From Sabulitectum sp964386635 (GTDB taxonomy: Bacteria > Fermentibacterota > Fermentibacteria > Fermentibacterales > JCC-6), in NCBI GenBank assembly GCA_964386635.1, contig CAYLRO010000001.1, forward strand, positions 48,412-112,411: a stretch of DNA of 64,000 nt, given 5' to 3'. Both the position numbers and the translations under genes were made by a program. A model generated the notes under the pieces. That model made no database searches and was not told where the DNA came from. It worked only from the letters and a program-made list of their open reading frames with translations. Below, one piece after another: positions 10,701 to 18,207 of the stretch; within the stretch, counting starts at the first letter, position 1; each line of letters starts with the position of its first letter.

Positions 10701-11623
10701 GTCTGGGCATGGCCAATCCCGAAAATGTCATCGGCATCGTCAGGATCCAGACAGATGATGGGAAGGGTAAGTGCCTGAAGATTTGGCGCTATCAAGGTGT
10801 GATCTCCAGGTTCAATATTTCTCAGAATCACCAGATCGACGCCTGAGCTGTCGTAGTCGTAGCCTGCCAGTTCATCATCGGCAAGTTGAACCATGGTGAA
10901 ACCCCAGAAGTCAAGCTTGTTCACAAGGAAAGTCTGGTGAATTGTGGGAGAGTGTGAACCGGCTGTGCCGTCTACATTCACAACTATCTTTGCGTCCAGA
11001 GGCTGAGGCTGATAGAAAAGAGGGTCGAAGTTGTGAACAACACCCAGGTTCATAGGTGTAATGGTGGTCTTCATTACAGTCTGGTAGACATCACCCATGT
11101 ATTCATCCTGCAGGGTGATCTTTATTTCGATGTGTCTTACTGCATCGCACTCAATGGCGGAAAGAGGTTCAGTCAGGGTGTTCCCCACAGCATCAAGATA
11201 GTTGAACTGCAGGTCTACTATACCGAACCCTGCTACATGGTCCATACTGCCATCGTCGGTGATGTGAATCATTTCATCTGTTCCCAGGAATATGTTCCTG
11301 TAGTCGTGATCCTGAAGGATACCATAGGGTTCCACATCGGCATAGAACTGGAAGGTTGTGTTGGTTGCAGTTTCCACAGGATGCCACAGGTCCTCTGTCC
11401 AGCCTCCCTGTGGCATGTACCCTGCCCAGATGATCTCATCGGAAATAATCTCCAGGGCAAGTCTGCCGCTGGTGGCCAGCTCGTTCTGTCTTCTGGCAAA
11501 ATGGAACTGCTCGGTTCCCTTTGTGAAAAAGAGGAATACTGCGGCAAACAGCACACCAAGTATACCGATCACTATCATAAGCTCTATCAGGGACATTCCT
11601 GACCGGTTTTTTCGTTCGGTCAT
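7712..11623 (-). CDS. Giant GspJ-like prepilin with multiple secreted adhesion-type domains (1303 aa)
   Basis: Start ATG at 11623 is fixed by AAGGAGG eight bases upstream; an earlier in-frame start at 11659 would overlap the preceding gene. The leader MTERKNRSG precedes MSLIELMIVIGILGVLF, a prepilin signal with Glu at +5. Residues about 40-210 keep a GspJ/PilW-like layout (ALEIISDEIIWAGY, then a beta domain). The remaining ~1100 residues hold several MAM / choice-of-anchor-J type sandwich modules. Visible marks are WLSTPEF with STNGGGTWQVV, then NGWTLDNFEA, and a final module ending GGWNLDNVGFYG. The same module type occurs in the 967-residue partner. It is probably the tip-exposed adhesin or scaffold of the fibre (inference). 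Size is roughly five times that of normal pseudopilins, with no frameshift or stop. Confidence 0.9.
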   Translation of the reverse strand: MTERKNRSGMSLIELMIVIGILGVLFAAVFLFFTKGTEQFHFARRQNELATSGRLALEIISDEIIWAGYMPQGGWTEDLWHPVETATNTTFQFYADVEPYGILQDHDYRNIFLGTDEMIHITDDGSMDHVAGFGIVDLQFNYLDAVGNTLTEPLSAIECDAVRHIEIKITLQDEYMGDVYQTVMKTTITPMNLGVVHNFDPLFYQPQPLDAKIVVNVDGTAGSHSPTIHQTFLVNKLDFWGFTMVQLADDELAGYDYDSSGVDLVILRNIEPGDHTLIAPNLQALTLPIICLDPDDADDIFGIGHAQTVPQPPDSCHLFEYYPHGIHDLLPDSAGVANFIVYDTLATVMKLDSLYDYVNNDDDPYLITGLLPDTVSGVSVRWEFPMEQRRIFYCAPEFAFYSYDGLTFLHNVIYWSLPIESSPDLGIEVELEGFEGDAPGDIYMTLWEDDLEGGEMLPDSIPIYTDFETGGAAGMFWVNSSTGSGQITRLADNTAEMDRSVSGAFDRNIAATAADLSAYSPFSDDLYITVDSWKGNSETINAEDGVFLIAAGGSSVELVHEDFESLVLGNGDVEFWGDLYGRSRVHAPGWNNATTFATLDARVNGNYARSRMIIEVDTSTLADGTSITVYFRMADHGDETHSFNSTSNAGDYVGWSLGDQIGDTVEDYDRLYPGSYSNGVWDDYEYTFTPSGAMPSTLYVIFSQYDNYTATSATASDGMSFDDIYIIADTGILDMDRIGVPSASADWQRIAVDLDDEAVFYGVPFTTDVGIALSQYGMGPWDTYGMHWRNFELGVIEEVYSLAGWEHQPVTAGATDDWTLEDISGNHKWTLHANNSSSYSSSTTCWLSTPEFSIPTGAEDALLSFDHAVQFEKDFDHGWIEVSTNGGGTWQVVDLPEYNGSTGGHEAFTGTVSTTNLQIDLTPWLGQNVKFRFQFQSDLNNNLNGWTLDNFEATCTVSGVSIESIGFKPDDPSGGWYFNQVDVWLGAVTDTAFPSDGEWDKGTLTYAGSYTVMPPSPETWADIVLDEPFILPEATNLLVKLEMNQTGPAPGYNWFAGLHTAASRWATSSSSDPSFLTRADVRPSIKIGTTLYGDRYVDQDSASTSMVMPLAYGSMYGDFEAIYLMNELGFSGEVTWQHGGTNDDWEFGAPLFTPDPDPNLVPANENTIAGNDLTDDGNYMAESWNWLVSCPYDMAEAAAYDSVAVSFDRCLRRSHNDKAYVYMAFTYSAVAPTDEAEWILVKDCDYDDNIWTTDVIQLTSYFEQARADGKTYYFIRFVMDSGIYAENGGWNLDNVGFYGRYAI

Positions 11624-11636
11624 TCTGCTCACCTCC

Positions 11637-12014
11637 TTAAAAAATGGTGGAGAGGTCAAGGCTGTCTGCCCCCTCTACACCGCTCCAGTTAACTCTGCAC
11701 ATTACAAGTTTGGCTTCCGGATACACCGGGTATGGAGTGTCTATCCAGATTCTGCGGGTGAATCCCTCGACGATTTCAGCTGTCTGCCAGCCGTCTGGAA
11801 GCATCTCCACCTCCTGGGTTCTCAGCTTTTCGATTCCATCACGACAGATCTCAATTGCTCTGGCCTGGTCATCCATCTGATCAGAGAGCTTGATCACGTG
11901 GAGGAAAAAGAATGCAATTCCCGTAACGATTATTGCCAGAAGGATCGATGCTATAACAAGCTCGATCAGGGTAAATCCCCCGGCTCCCTTTCGACCCGAT
12001 ACTCTGGTCTTCAT
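11637..12014 (-). CDS. Small GspJ/PilW-like pseudopilin (125 aa)
   Basis: ATG at 12014 has GGGAG five bases upstream; two earlier in-frame ATGs (12026, 12041) lack this. The leader MKTRVSGRKGAGG is followed by FTLIELVIASILLAIIVTG, a textbook class III signal with Glu5. The mature chain has the helical spine (DQMDDQARAIEICRDGIEKLR) and a short beta region. It lies between the 118-residue GspI-like gene (27 bases upstream) and the giant pseudopilin. The order K-like, I-like, J-like matches the GspK-GspI-GspJ tip trimer of type II secretion, an analogy from established knowledge. Confidence 0.88.
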   Translation of the reverse strand: MKTRVSGRKGAGGFTLIELVIASILLAIIVTGIAFFFLHVIKLSDQMDDQARAIEICRDGIEKLRTQEVEMLPDGWQTAEIVEGFTRRIWIDTPYPVYPEAKLVMCRVNWSGVEGADSLDLSTIF

Positions 12015-12041
12015 GTTTTCTCCCATCGTTTTGTAAATCAT

Positions 12042-12398
12042 CTATTGTAATCCATCTTCGTAAAACCGTCTGGAAAACCCCACTGCGACAGAGTCTCCTG
12101 AAGAGACCTCCACAGTGACATCAGCAGTGTTTTCTGTATATGAAAGAACCGTTGTCTTAACAGTATATGCATTACCCATAAGTGAATCCGGTCTTGATGA
12201 CACTCCGGCAGGTGGCAGTGCGGCAGATCTTTCAATGTTTACTATCTCCACCCTGGCAAGTGTTGCTGCACCCTCCTGGAGCTCCAGCTTCCTGCCTCCT
12301 CTTACGAATGATACCAGGGCTACTGCCAGAGCTGAAAGAACAACCAGAATGATAACAGTGGCAACTGCGACCTCTGCAAGGGTAAAGCCCTTTCTCAC
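12042..12398 (-). CDS. GspI/PilV-like pseudopilin (118 aa)
   Basis: Starts at GTG 12398, overlapping the TGA of the upstream gene as GTGA, with a G-rich Shine-Dalgarno sequence (GAGGGGG) upstream. The very short leader MRKG precedes FTLAEVAVATVIILVVLSALAVAL, a class III signal with Glu5; FTLxEVxVA is characteristic of GspI/PilV minor pseudopilins. The mature domain is about 80 residues of beta structure with no cysteines. Translational coupling suggests fixed stoichiometry with the K-like subunit before it. Confidence 0.9.
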   Translation of the reverse strand: MRKGFTLAEVAVATVIILVVLSALAVALVSFVRGGRKLELQEGAATLARVEIVNIERSAALPPAGVSSRPDSLMGNAYTVKTTVLSYTENTADVTVEVSSGDSVAVGFSRRFYEDGLQ

Positions 12399-13831
12399 CT
12401 GTCCACCCCCTCAAGGCTGTGGAACACCCGTGTTCTCTCTTCAGTTTCATACATGGTGAAGATGTGAATGCTGCCCCTGCTTGTTTCGCCCATGCATGTA
12501 TTCACCGCATTGAACACAAGCTTTGTTCCGTCGCCGCTTACAGGGTTGAACAGAACTTCAAGCCCGTAGCCGTCCAGGCGGAAGAAGTCCATGTCACCAC
12601 CGTCTGAATTGCCGGTGAAAGCGCCGTCTGGGAAAAGTTCCTGAATGTATCCTGAAGATGAGGCCACTACTGCCTGCTCTCCCAGAAAACCTGCAAAAGT
12701 GTTGCCCAGAGCTGTGAATCTGCCCTGCCAGCCCATTCTGTATGTGTTTTCCGGTACGAATTCCGTGAATCCGTCCCAGCCCAGCCTGAACCATTTCTCA
12801 GATCCTCCGGGAAGGGTCCACATGCCAACAAGACCGTTTCTACCCTGGGCTTCACCCCAGCAGACAAGAGACCCTCCTGGAGCGGAACAGAAGAGCTCTC
12901 CGTTTGATCCGGATACACTGGACAGGGAGTAGGATGTTGCGAAAGCCATGTCAGAAGTTCCGTCGTTGTTGAAATCACCGGAGAAGACATCAAGCACACG
13001 CCTGACTCCCAATGAAGCCGGGCTTCCTGAAAGGGTTCCGAAAATACTGCCGTCTGCCATGAAGACAGGGCAGGTTCCCAGAGGTGATGATATATGGAAA
13101 GACTCGCCTGATGCTACATTGTAAAGTGCTCCAAGGTTGGAACCGTTTGTGGTAATCAGCGACGGTATTCCGTTTTCCGAAACAGCAGCGGAAAGGTGGG
13201 AACCTGAAGGAATGTAAACAGAGCCCACAGTTGAAGAAGCCACAACTCCCTCTCTGGTAACAGCACAGAGCATTGTTTCGCCATCTCCTCTGAGAATGAA
13301 CACTGCACCGTTCCCCTGATCACAGATAAGAGGTGTTCCAGCCACAGGGTACATTGATGTGTCAACAGAGATCTCAGCTGTTGGCTGAAATGTCTCGTCG
13401 CTGTAAAACACTATGAGAACCGTACCGTCACTGGATCGGGAAGCGGTAATCAGGCTGCTTCCTGCAGGAACTATTACAGTGCCTGAGGGGTCGTCCAAGG
13501 AGTAATATCCCCTGCGAATTCCTGCGGAACCGGTTTCAGCAAGAGAAAATTCAGTAGCAACTCCTGCCAGTTCAAATGACACAGTGCCTGCTGCTGCACC
13601 GGAACCCTCTGTTTCCAGGAGATAAGCAAGGCCATCGGCGGCGCTGGTCTCAGAGAGAGCTATCTGGGCATCAAGAAGCCGTTTCTGATGTGCTTTGACC
13701 ATTCTCTCTGTGAGGCTTATGAGAAGTGTTGCTGCAAGCATAACCACAACCGCTGTGATCATAGCGATCATGAGAGCTGCTCCCCGGCGGCTCTGTCTGT
13801 TTTTGTTCCTCATTAAGGTTTTTTTATTCAT
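12395..13831 (-). CDS. GspK/PilX-like pseudopilin fused to a beta-propeller-like domain (478 aa); first gene of pseudopilin operon
   Basis: Leader MNKKTLMRNKNRQSRRG precedes AALMIAMITAVVVMLAATLL, a GspK-type signal without Glu5. After the helix the chain carries repeated four-strand-like blocks and an FG-GAP/EF-like calcium loop, GDFNNDGTSDMAF (about residue 290). That pattern is typical of integrin-like or VCBS beta-propellers, so a PilY1-like sensor or adhesin role is possible (inference). It is the promoter-proximal gene, with a sigma-54 type promoter 13-28 bases before its ATG. No good ribosome site precedes ATG 13831. A second in-frame ATG at 13813 would keep the signal intact and give a longer leader. 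Confidence 0.85.
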   Translation of the reverse strand: MNKKTLMRNKNRQSRRGAALMIAMITAVVVMLAATLLISLTERMVKAHQKRLLDAQIALSETSAADGLAYLLETEGSGAAAGTVSFELAGVATEFSLAETGSAGIRRGYYSLDDPSGTVIVPAGSSLITASRSSDGTVLIVFYSDETFQPTAEISVDTSMYPVAGTPLICDQGNGAVFILRGDGETMLCAVTREGVVASSTVGSVYIPSGSHLSAAVSENGIPSLITTNGSNLGALYNVASGESFHISSPLGTCPVFMADGSIFGTLSGSPASLGVRRVLDVFSGDFNNDGTSDMAFATSYSLSSVSGSNGELFCSAPGGSLVCWGEAQGRNGLVGMWTLPGGSEKWFRLGWDGFTEFVPENTYRMGWQGRFTALGNTFAGFLGEQAVVASSSGYIQELFPDGAFTGNSDGGDMDFFRLDGYGLEVLFNPVSGDGTKLVFNAVNTCMGETSRGSIHIFTMYETEERTRVFHSLEGVDR

Positions 13832-13843
13832 GCTTCTTTCTTA

Positions 13844-13859
13844 TGCAAGAACAATGCCA
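13844..13859 (-). promoter_or_regulatory. Sigma-54 (RpoN) promoter of the pseudopilin operon
   Basis: On the minus strand 13859-13844 reads TGGCATTGTTCTTGCA. This matches the -24/-12 consensus TGGCAC-N5-TTGCW with exact spacing between GG (13858-13857) and GC (13846-13845). Predicted transcription start is about 13833, only two bases before the ATG at 13831. So either the mRNA is nearly leaderless or translation begins at ATG 13813. Type IV pilin genes are often RpoN-dependent, which fits. The assignment is from sequence only. Confidence 0.6.
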
Positions 13860-13905
13860 AACTATTACGTTGTTTATCAATGCTATTATTGCATTAAATC
13901 TCTGT

Positions 13906-13935
13906 CAGCTATGAAGCAGTGTGCACAGCTATGAA
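13906..13935. repeat. Direct repeat upstream of the sigma-54 promoter (possible activator site)
   Basis: The 10-mer CAGCTATGAA occurs at 13906-13915 and again at 13926-13935, a centre spacing of 20 bases, about two helical turns. Relative to the predicted start at 13833 it lies at about -73 to -102, where bacterial enhancer-binding proteins commonly bind. Function is inferred from position and spacing only. Confidence 0.35.
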
Positions 13936-13942
13936 AAGCATT

Positions 13943-14881
13943 TCATAAAATAGCGGTAAAGGTGTTCCCTGGTCTTCTCATTACACTTCCTGTCAGTTCC
14001 AGCCTGAGAAGCCTTTCTGTAAGCTCGGTTCTGTTCAGATCAAGAAGGACTGAAAGCTGTTCAACTGAGAGATTCTGCTGCTGCAGAACTGCAATAATCG
14101 GATCTGCGCTGTTTGCCTGCACCCTGCTCTCTCCCATGCCCAGGTCTGATAGAAGTTCATCTGCAGACAGAACAATGCCGGCTCCGTCTCTGATCAGCCG
14201 GTTGGTTCCTGTACTTGTTGATCGTCCCAGCTCACCGGGAACCGCATACACATCTCTTCCCTGATCCAGAGCAGTACCCACGGTTATCATGGTTCCGCTT
14301 CGTTCACCTGCCTCTACAACAACAACCGCTGTTGAAAGACCGCTGATTATTCTGTTCCGCTCGGGAAATGTGAATCTGGCGGGTTTTACCCCTGGAGGAT
14401 ACTCTGTCAGCAGACAGCCGGTCCGGGATATCTCCTGTGCAAGACCTGTATGCTCAGGGGGATAGATGCAGTCAAGGCCTCCTCCCAGTACAGCTGCAGT
14501 TCTTCCCTTTACCTGCAGTGCTCCCCGGTGGGCTTCGGCATCGATTCCTCTGGCGAGACCGCTGACAACACATGCTCCTGCTGCGGAAAGCCCTGCGGAA
14601 AGACTTCTTGCGGTTTTTCTGCCGTACAAGGAACACCTGCGGGAACCAATCACTGCAACAGACACGCATCCGGTAAAAACATCCATGGAACCGGTGTAAA
14701 AGAGGACTGCAGGAGGATCAGGAGTTCTGAGAAGGTTGGCGGGATAGCTGCTGTCAGCAATAGTAACAGCTTTCAAGCAGTGCCTCCCGGCAAAATCCAA
14801 TGCTTTGCGGATATCTTTACTGCACCGGGAATATCCGGATGCAAGTTCTTCAGGTGAATGGTGAGCCAGAAGCCTTCTCAG
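13943..14881 (-). CDS. dprA: DNA processing protein DprA (apparent CTG start)
   Basis: DprA binds incoming single-stranded DNA and loads RecA during natural transformation. The Rossmann core is complete: YPANLLRTPDPP, the GSRRCSLYG signature, SGLARGIDAEAH, GGGLDCIYP and FPERNRIISGLS, followed by a C-terminal winged-helix-like tail (ELTERLLRLELTGSVMRRPG). The first conventional start in frame is TTG 14800, but that would remove conserved N-terminal sequence. The frame stays open upstream (RRLLAHHSPEELASGYSR) with no ATG, GTG or TTG. The CTG at 14881 overlaps the obg stop as CTGA, which I take as the start, giving 312 residues. It sits between obg and the pseudopilin operon, so competence and pilus functions are neighbours. 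Confidence 0.9.
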   Translation of the reverse strand: MRRLLAHHSPEELASGYSRCSKDIRKALDFAGRHCLKAVTIADSSYPANLLRTPDPPAVLFYTGSMDVFTGCVSVAVIGSRRCSLYGRKTARSLSAGLSAAGACVVSGLARGIDAEAHRGALQVKGRTAAVLGGGLDCIYPPEHTGLAQEISRTGCLLTEYPPGVKPARFTFPERNRIISGLSTAVVVVEAGERSGTMITVGTALDQGRDVYAVPGELGRSTSTGTNRLIRDGAGIVLSADELLSDLGMGESRVQANSADPIIAVLQQQNLSVEQLSVLLDLNRTELTERLLRLELTGSVMRRPGNTFTAIL

Positions 14882-15930
14882 CTCGGGTCGGGAGGGACCT
14901 CCTGCAGTTGAGAGGGTGATGAGGGCTCTAACTCTTCCTCTCTCAGTTTCTGAATAATTTTCCCCAGTTTCTGAAGAAATTCCGGTACCCCCCTGCCGGT
15001 AACGGAACTTAGGACCATGGTGCCTGCCGGGAGTTCTGAAAGGAGTTCTTCCTCCTTTTCAGCGGTAATAGTGTCGGCTTTGGACAGCACAGCCATTGCC
15101 CTTGCTCCGGTTATCTCAGACCCATACTTCATAAGCTCGTTCCTGAGTATGGAAAGCTGTTCAACAGGAGTAACCGACAAATCCGGTGAAAGTACAAACA
15201 CAAGGATCCGGTTTCTCTCAGCATGGCGCAGAAAACGAAGACCAAGGCCGATTCCTCTGCTGGCTCCTTCAATAAGACCTGGAAGGTCTGCCACGGTAAA
15301 GGTGAAACCTCCCCGGAATCTAACAACACCAAGGCTGGGCACCAGAGTTGTGAAGGGATAATCTGCTGTTTTCGGGGTAGCAGCACTTATCCGTGAAATA
15401 AGTGTTGATTTGCCTGCGTTGGGAAATCCAACCAGTCCCGCATCTGCCATAAGCTTGAGTTCAAACCTGAGTTTCAGTTCCTCACCCTTGTCACCCCTTG
15501 TAAAGATCCTGGGAGTTCTCCTCTGGGGAGTGGCGAAACATGCATTTCCTCTGCCTGGTTCTCCCCCCCTGGCGATAAGAACCTGCTGGCCCGGTTCGGT
15601 GAGATCCGCGATCATTTCACCGGTGGTATGGTTGTAAACTTCAGTTCCGGGAGGAAGCTTCAGTATGAGGTCTTTACCCCTGGCTCCGGTCATGTTGTTC
15701 CGCCCGCCGGCAACACCATTCTCGGCTCTGAATATGGAACCCCCTGTGAAATCAGCCAGTGTTGTCAGCCTTGGATCCACTTCAAGGAACACATTTCCAC
15801 CTCTGCCGCCGCTGCCGCCACTGGGACCACCCTTGGGAACATAAGCCTCTCTTCTGAATGCGATTATTCCGTCCCCGCCTTTTCCAGCAGTAACGTTTAT
15901 CACAACTCTGTCGAGAAATCGTCCTTCCAA
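14878..15930 (-). CDS. obgE: Obg family GTPase (ribosome assembly / stringent response)
   Basis: The essential P-loop GTPase ObgE/CgtA acts in late 50S assembly. The N-terminal glycine-rich Obg fold is seen as GKGGDGIIAFRREAYVPKGG and GGSGGRGGNVFLEVD. The G domain has G1 GFPNAGKST, G3 DLPGLIEGA, G4 SKAD and G5 SS(V)TG near 315. The acidic/proline tail is short (about 20 residues), so there is no OCT domain. Length 350 is normal for tail-less forms. The start is TTG 15930 with AAAGGA five bases upstream. The stop overlaps the proposed dprA start. Confidence 0.97.
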   Translation of the reverse strand: MEGRFLDRVVINVTAGKGGDGIIAFRREAYVPKGGPSGGSGGRGGNVFLEVDPRLTTLADFTGGSIFRAENGVAGGRNNMTGARGKDLILKLPPGTEVYNHTTGEMIADLTEPGQQVLIARGGEPGRGNACFATPQRRTPRIFTRGDKGEELKLRFELKLMADAGLVGFPNAGKSTLISRISAATPKTADYPFTTLVPSLGVVRFRGGFTFTVADLPGLIEGASRGIGLGLRFLRHAERNRILVFVLSPDLSVTPVEQLSILRNELMKYGSEITGARAMAVLSKADTITAEKEEELLSELPAGTMVLSSVTGRGVPEFLQKLGKIIQKLREEELEPSSPSQLQEVPPDPS

Positions 15931-15948
15931 GGTATTCCTTTCAGTGAA

Positions 15949-15977
15949 CAGGGGAACACCAGACGGTGCTCCCCCTG
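15949..15977 (-). other. Strong hairpin between TPR-lipoprotein gene and obg
   Basis: On the minus strand CAGGGGGAGCACC and GGTGTTCCCCTG pair almost fully around a GTCT loop. No T-tract follows on the minus strand, so it is not a standard Rho-independent terminator. It could protect the 3' end of the upstream message or act in the obg leader. It ends 18 bases before the TTG start of obg. Confidence 0.5.
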
Positions 15978-16001
15978 AAAAAGCGGTCTGAGATCAGAGG
16001 A

Positions 16002-17570
16002 TCACTGGGAGTAGCGACTTACCCTGTCTATTTTTTCTTCACAGAGACTTATAGCACTCTGTGCTGCGCTTATCATGTTCTGTGCCTGGCTGGCTCTGTA
16101 ACCTGTAACCTGGTTCAGGTAGGTGATGGCTGTTCCCAGCTCGCTTACTGCTGATTCCCATGTGGGAATGTTCTCTGGCACAAGTTCGCTTGTTCTGGCC
16201 TTTGTGCTGCCACTCTGGTAGTAAAAAGCACCAACCATGTAATTGGCCACAGGATCTCCGGGATAGGCGCTGTGCAGTCTGTTGAAGACTGACTGCATGG
16301 AGCTTCTCTGGCCGCTGTCTCTGTAGACAGTTGCCAGCATCAGGTAAGCCTGTCTGCTTCCGGTTGAGGAAATCACACCCTCGAGACGGCTCACAGCTGA
16401 ACTTGTTCTGCCGGCCCATGCTTCATACTGAGCAACGTAAAGGGCCAGGTCTGAATCGTCCCCTCTTTCCTCAAGAACGATAATCGCGTTGTCTGCAGCT
16501 GCTCCATAGTTCCCTACCTCTGAATAAGCCTGGGCAAGGGTAAGCCTTAGGTTGCTGTACTCAGGACGGAGTTCCAGGATTGCTTCAAGGTTGGGAATTG
16601 CATCTTCGTAGTTACCAAGTTCAGCATAGAGAAGACCAAGAGCGTACCTGGCCTGAAGATTCTGAGGGTTGGAAGCAAGTGCGGTCTCGAAGCTTGCCAC
16701 AGCCTCATTTGTCATGCCCATTGCTGTGTATGCACTGGCAAGTCCGGAATAGGCACTGGTATTATCAGGATCTGCTTCAATTGCCTGGTCAAAGTAGCTC
16801 TTTGCACTTTCGTACTGCTCATTCTTAAGGGCAACATTTCCAAGGCCGCTCATGGCCAGGGAGTTACCAGGCTCTATAGCCAGAATTCTGTTGTAAACTG
16901 ATTCAGCTCTTGCAAGGGAATCCACATCACTCTTCAGATATATGGCTGCCAGCTCAGTGAGTGCTTCCATGTGCTCCGGGTCAACCTCGAGAACCTGAAG
17001 GTAAGATGTGATGGCGCTGGGCCAGTTGCTGTTGGTACGGTGATAACGAGCCATGGTAAGAGATTCTTCAGCTCTGGCACCTACATGACCGTTAATCTCT
17101 GAAACGATCACATCAGCAAGATCCCTTACAGGGTCTGTGTTCTTCTGAACCATGGAAGGGGCCGGTGAAATGGTGTTTGCGCTTGCAACTACAACCACAT
17201 TCCAGAGAACCTGATACTGATCTCCACCTGCAGGAACCACGAAACCGAAGACAATAAGATCGGCCCCCATCTCAGCGCCGGCCTGTGTTATCATCTCAGG
17301 AGGAACGCCGTACTGGAACTGATCGGGATCGAATCCGATGTCCTCAAAGGCGTCTTCAAGGTCGTTCTGTTCTATCAGAGAGAAATCAGCACTGGATTCA
17401 ATACCGTCATTGAGGAAATCAATGAGTTTCCCGCTGATCCAGCGTGAATCATCATCGCTGTATCCGAACGGGATAACACCGACTGATGCTCCATCCTCTC
17501 CACTTCCCGCAACGGCTGTTGAACATGCGGCAAGAAGCAGTATGGACAAAAGCAGAGCTATTCTTTTCAA
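16002..17570 (-). CDS. TPR lipoprotein with CsgG/TolB-like N-terminal domain (522 aa)
   Basis: Chosen start is TTG 17570 with GAGGAG six bases upstream, one base after the stop of pgeF. It gives MKRIALLLSILLLAAC, a lipoprotein signal with Cys16. Residues about 25-150 resemble the CsgG/LpoB-like outer-membrane-associated fold (SVGVIPFGYSDDDSRWISG, then SLIEQNDLEDAF), known for proteins that assemble at the outer membrane. From about residue 170 at least seven tetratricopeptide repeats follow (for example YLQVLEVDPEHMEALTELA, YFDQAIEADPDNTSAYSG, SFETALASNPQNLQARYALG). A peptidoglycan or envelope assembly scaffold is plausible; the substrate is unknown. Confidence 0.85.
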   Translation of the reverse strand: MKRIALLLSILLLAACSTAVAGSGEDGASVGVIPFGYSDDDSRWISGKLIDFLNDGIESSADFSLIEQNDLEDAFEDIGFDPDQFQYGVPPEMITQAGAEMGADLIVFGFVVPAGGDQYQVLWNVVVVASANTISPAPSMVQKNTDPVRDLADVIVSEINGHVGARAEESLTMARYHRTNSNWPSAITSYLQVLEVDPEHMEALTELAAIYLKSDVDSLARAESVYNRILAIEPGNSLAMSGLGNVALKNEQYESAKSYFDQAIEADPDNTSAYSGLASAYTAMGMTNEAVASFETALASNPQNLQARYALGLLYAELGNYEDAIPNLEAILELRPEYSNLRLTLAQAYSEVGNYGAAADNAIIVLEERGDDSDLALYVAQYEAWAGRTSSAVSRLEGVISSTGSRQAYLMLATVYRDSGQRSSMQSVFNRLHSAYPGDPVANYMVGAFYYQSGSTKARTSELVPENIPTWESAVSELGTAITYLNQVTGYRASQAQNMISAAQSAISLCEEKIDRVSRYSQ

Positions 17571-17571
17571 T

Positions 17572-18207
17572 TCATTCTCCTCTCGGGGGATAATCTGTAT
17601 CTGTTCGAATTGGCCTGTGAATATGTTCACCCTGGTTTTTTTCTGCAAGCCAGAGAAGGTTCCTTTCAGAAGTACCATCCCGCCGGTAACTGAAAAGCCC
17701 CGGTGTTTCCAGGGTGCAGGAATTCATATCAACCGTTATAAAACCGGGCTGACAGCACTTGTGCGCCCTGCGAAGAGCACTGCCTCTCAGGTCCACTCTG
17801 CCAGGAGGATGCCCTGACGAACCAAGTGGGTCACCCTTTGCCACGGAGGCTCTGACTTCTTCACCTACAACGTAGCAGTCGGAGCAGATACAGGGTCCCA
17901 GAATGAGATACCTGAGAGGTTCATCCACAGAGGAAAGAAGGTTTTCCACGATACCTCCGGCGAGTCCGCGCCATCCGGCGTGGGCTGCACCGATATAGTT
18001 GTTCCACACTGCAAAAACAGGCAGACAGTCGGCAACCTGGATTCCGGGAAATCCCTCTCCTCTGCGAAAGATCATTCCGTCACCCTCCTGGCCGGTTGAA
18101 GGATTCGCAAGGACAGCAGTTCCGTGAACCTGTTTCAGGAACACAGCTCTGCTTTTATCAGCACTTGTGCCCAATTTCAGTTCAAGTCCTGTTCCCTGAA
18201 GTATCAC
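17572..18207 (-). CDS. pgeF: PgeF/YfiH family multicopper-like purine nucleosidase / peptidoglycan editing factor
   Basis: The 211-residue protein carries the family landmarks: QVHG, ADCLPVFAV, the HAGWRG motif with catalytic His, and GPCICSDCYVVGEEV with the metal-binding Cys. Family members (LACC1/YfiH/PgeF) act on adenosine and inosine, and in Escherichia coli limit misincorporation in peptidoglycan. Length is slightly short of the usual 240, because the N-terminal strand is abbreviated. The ATG overlaps the stop of the DinG-like helicase (ATGA), and the downstream TPR lipoprotein starts one base after its stop. Confidence 0.92.
   Translation of the reverse strand: MILQGTGLELKLGTSADKSRAVFLKQVHGTAVLANPSTGQEGDGMIFRRGEGFPGIQVADCLPVFAVWNNYIGAAHAGWRGLAGGIVENLLSSVDEPLRYLILGPCICSDCYVVGEEVRASVAKGDPLGSSGHPPGRVDLRGSALRRAHKCCQPGFITVDMNSCTLETPGLFSYRRDGTSERNLLWLAEKNQGEHIHRPIRTDTDYPPRGE

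Noticed and set aside
15949..15977. Hairpin taken as a Rho-independent terminator
   Set aside because: No T-tract follows on either strand in the right place.
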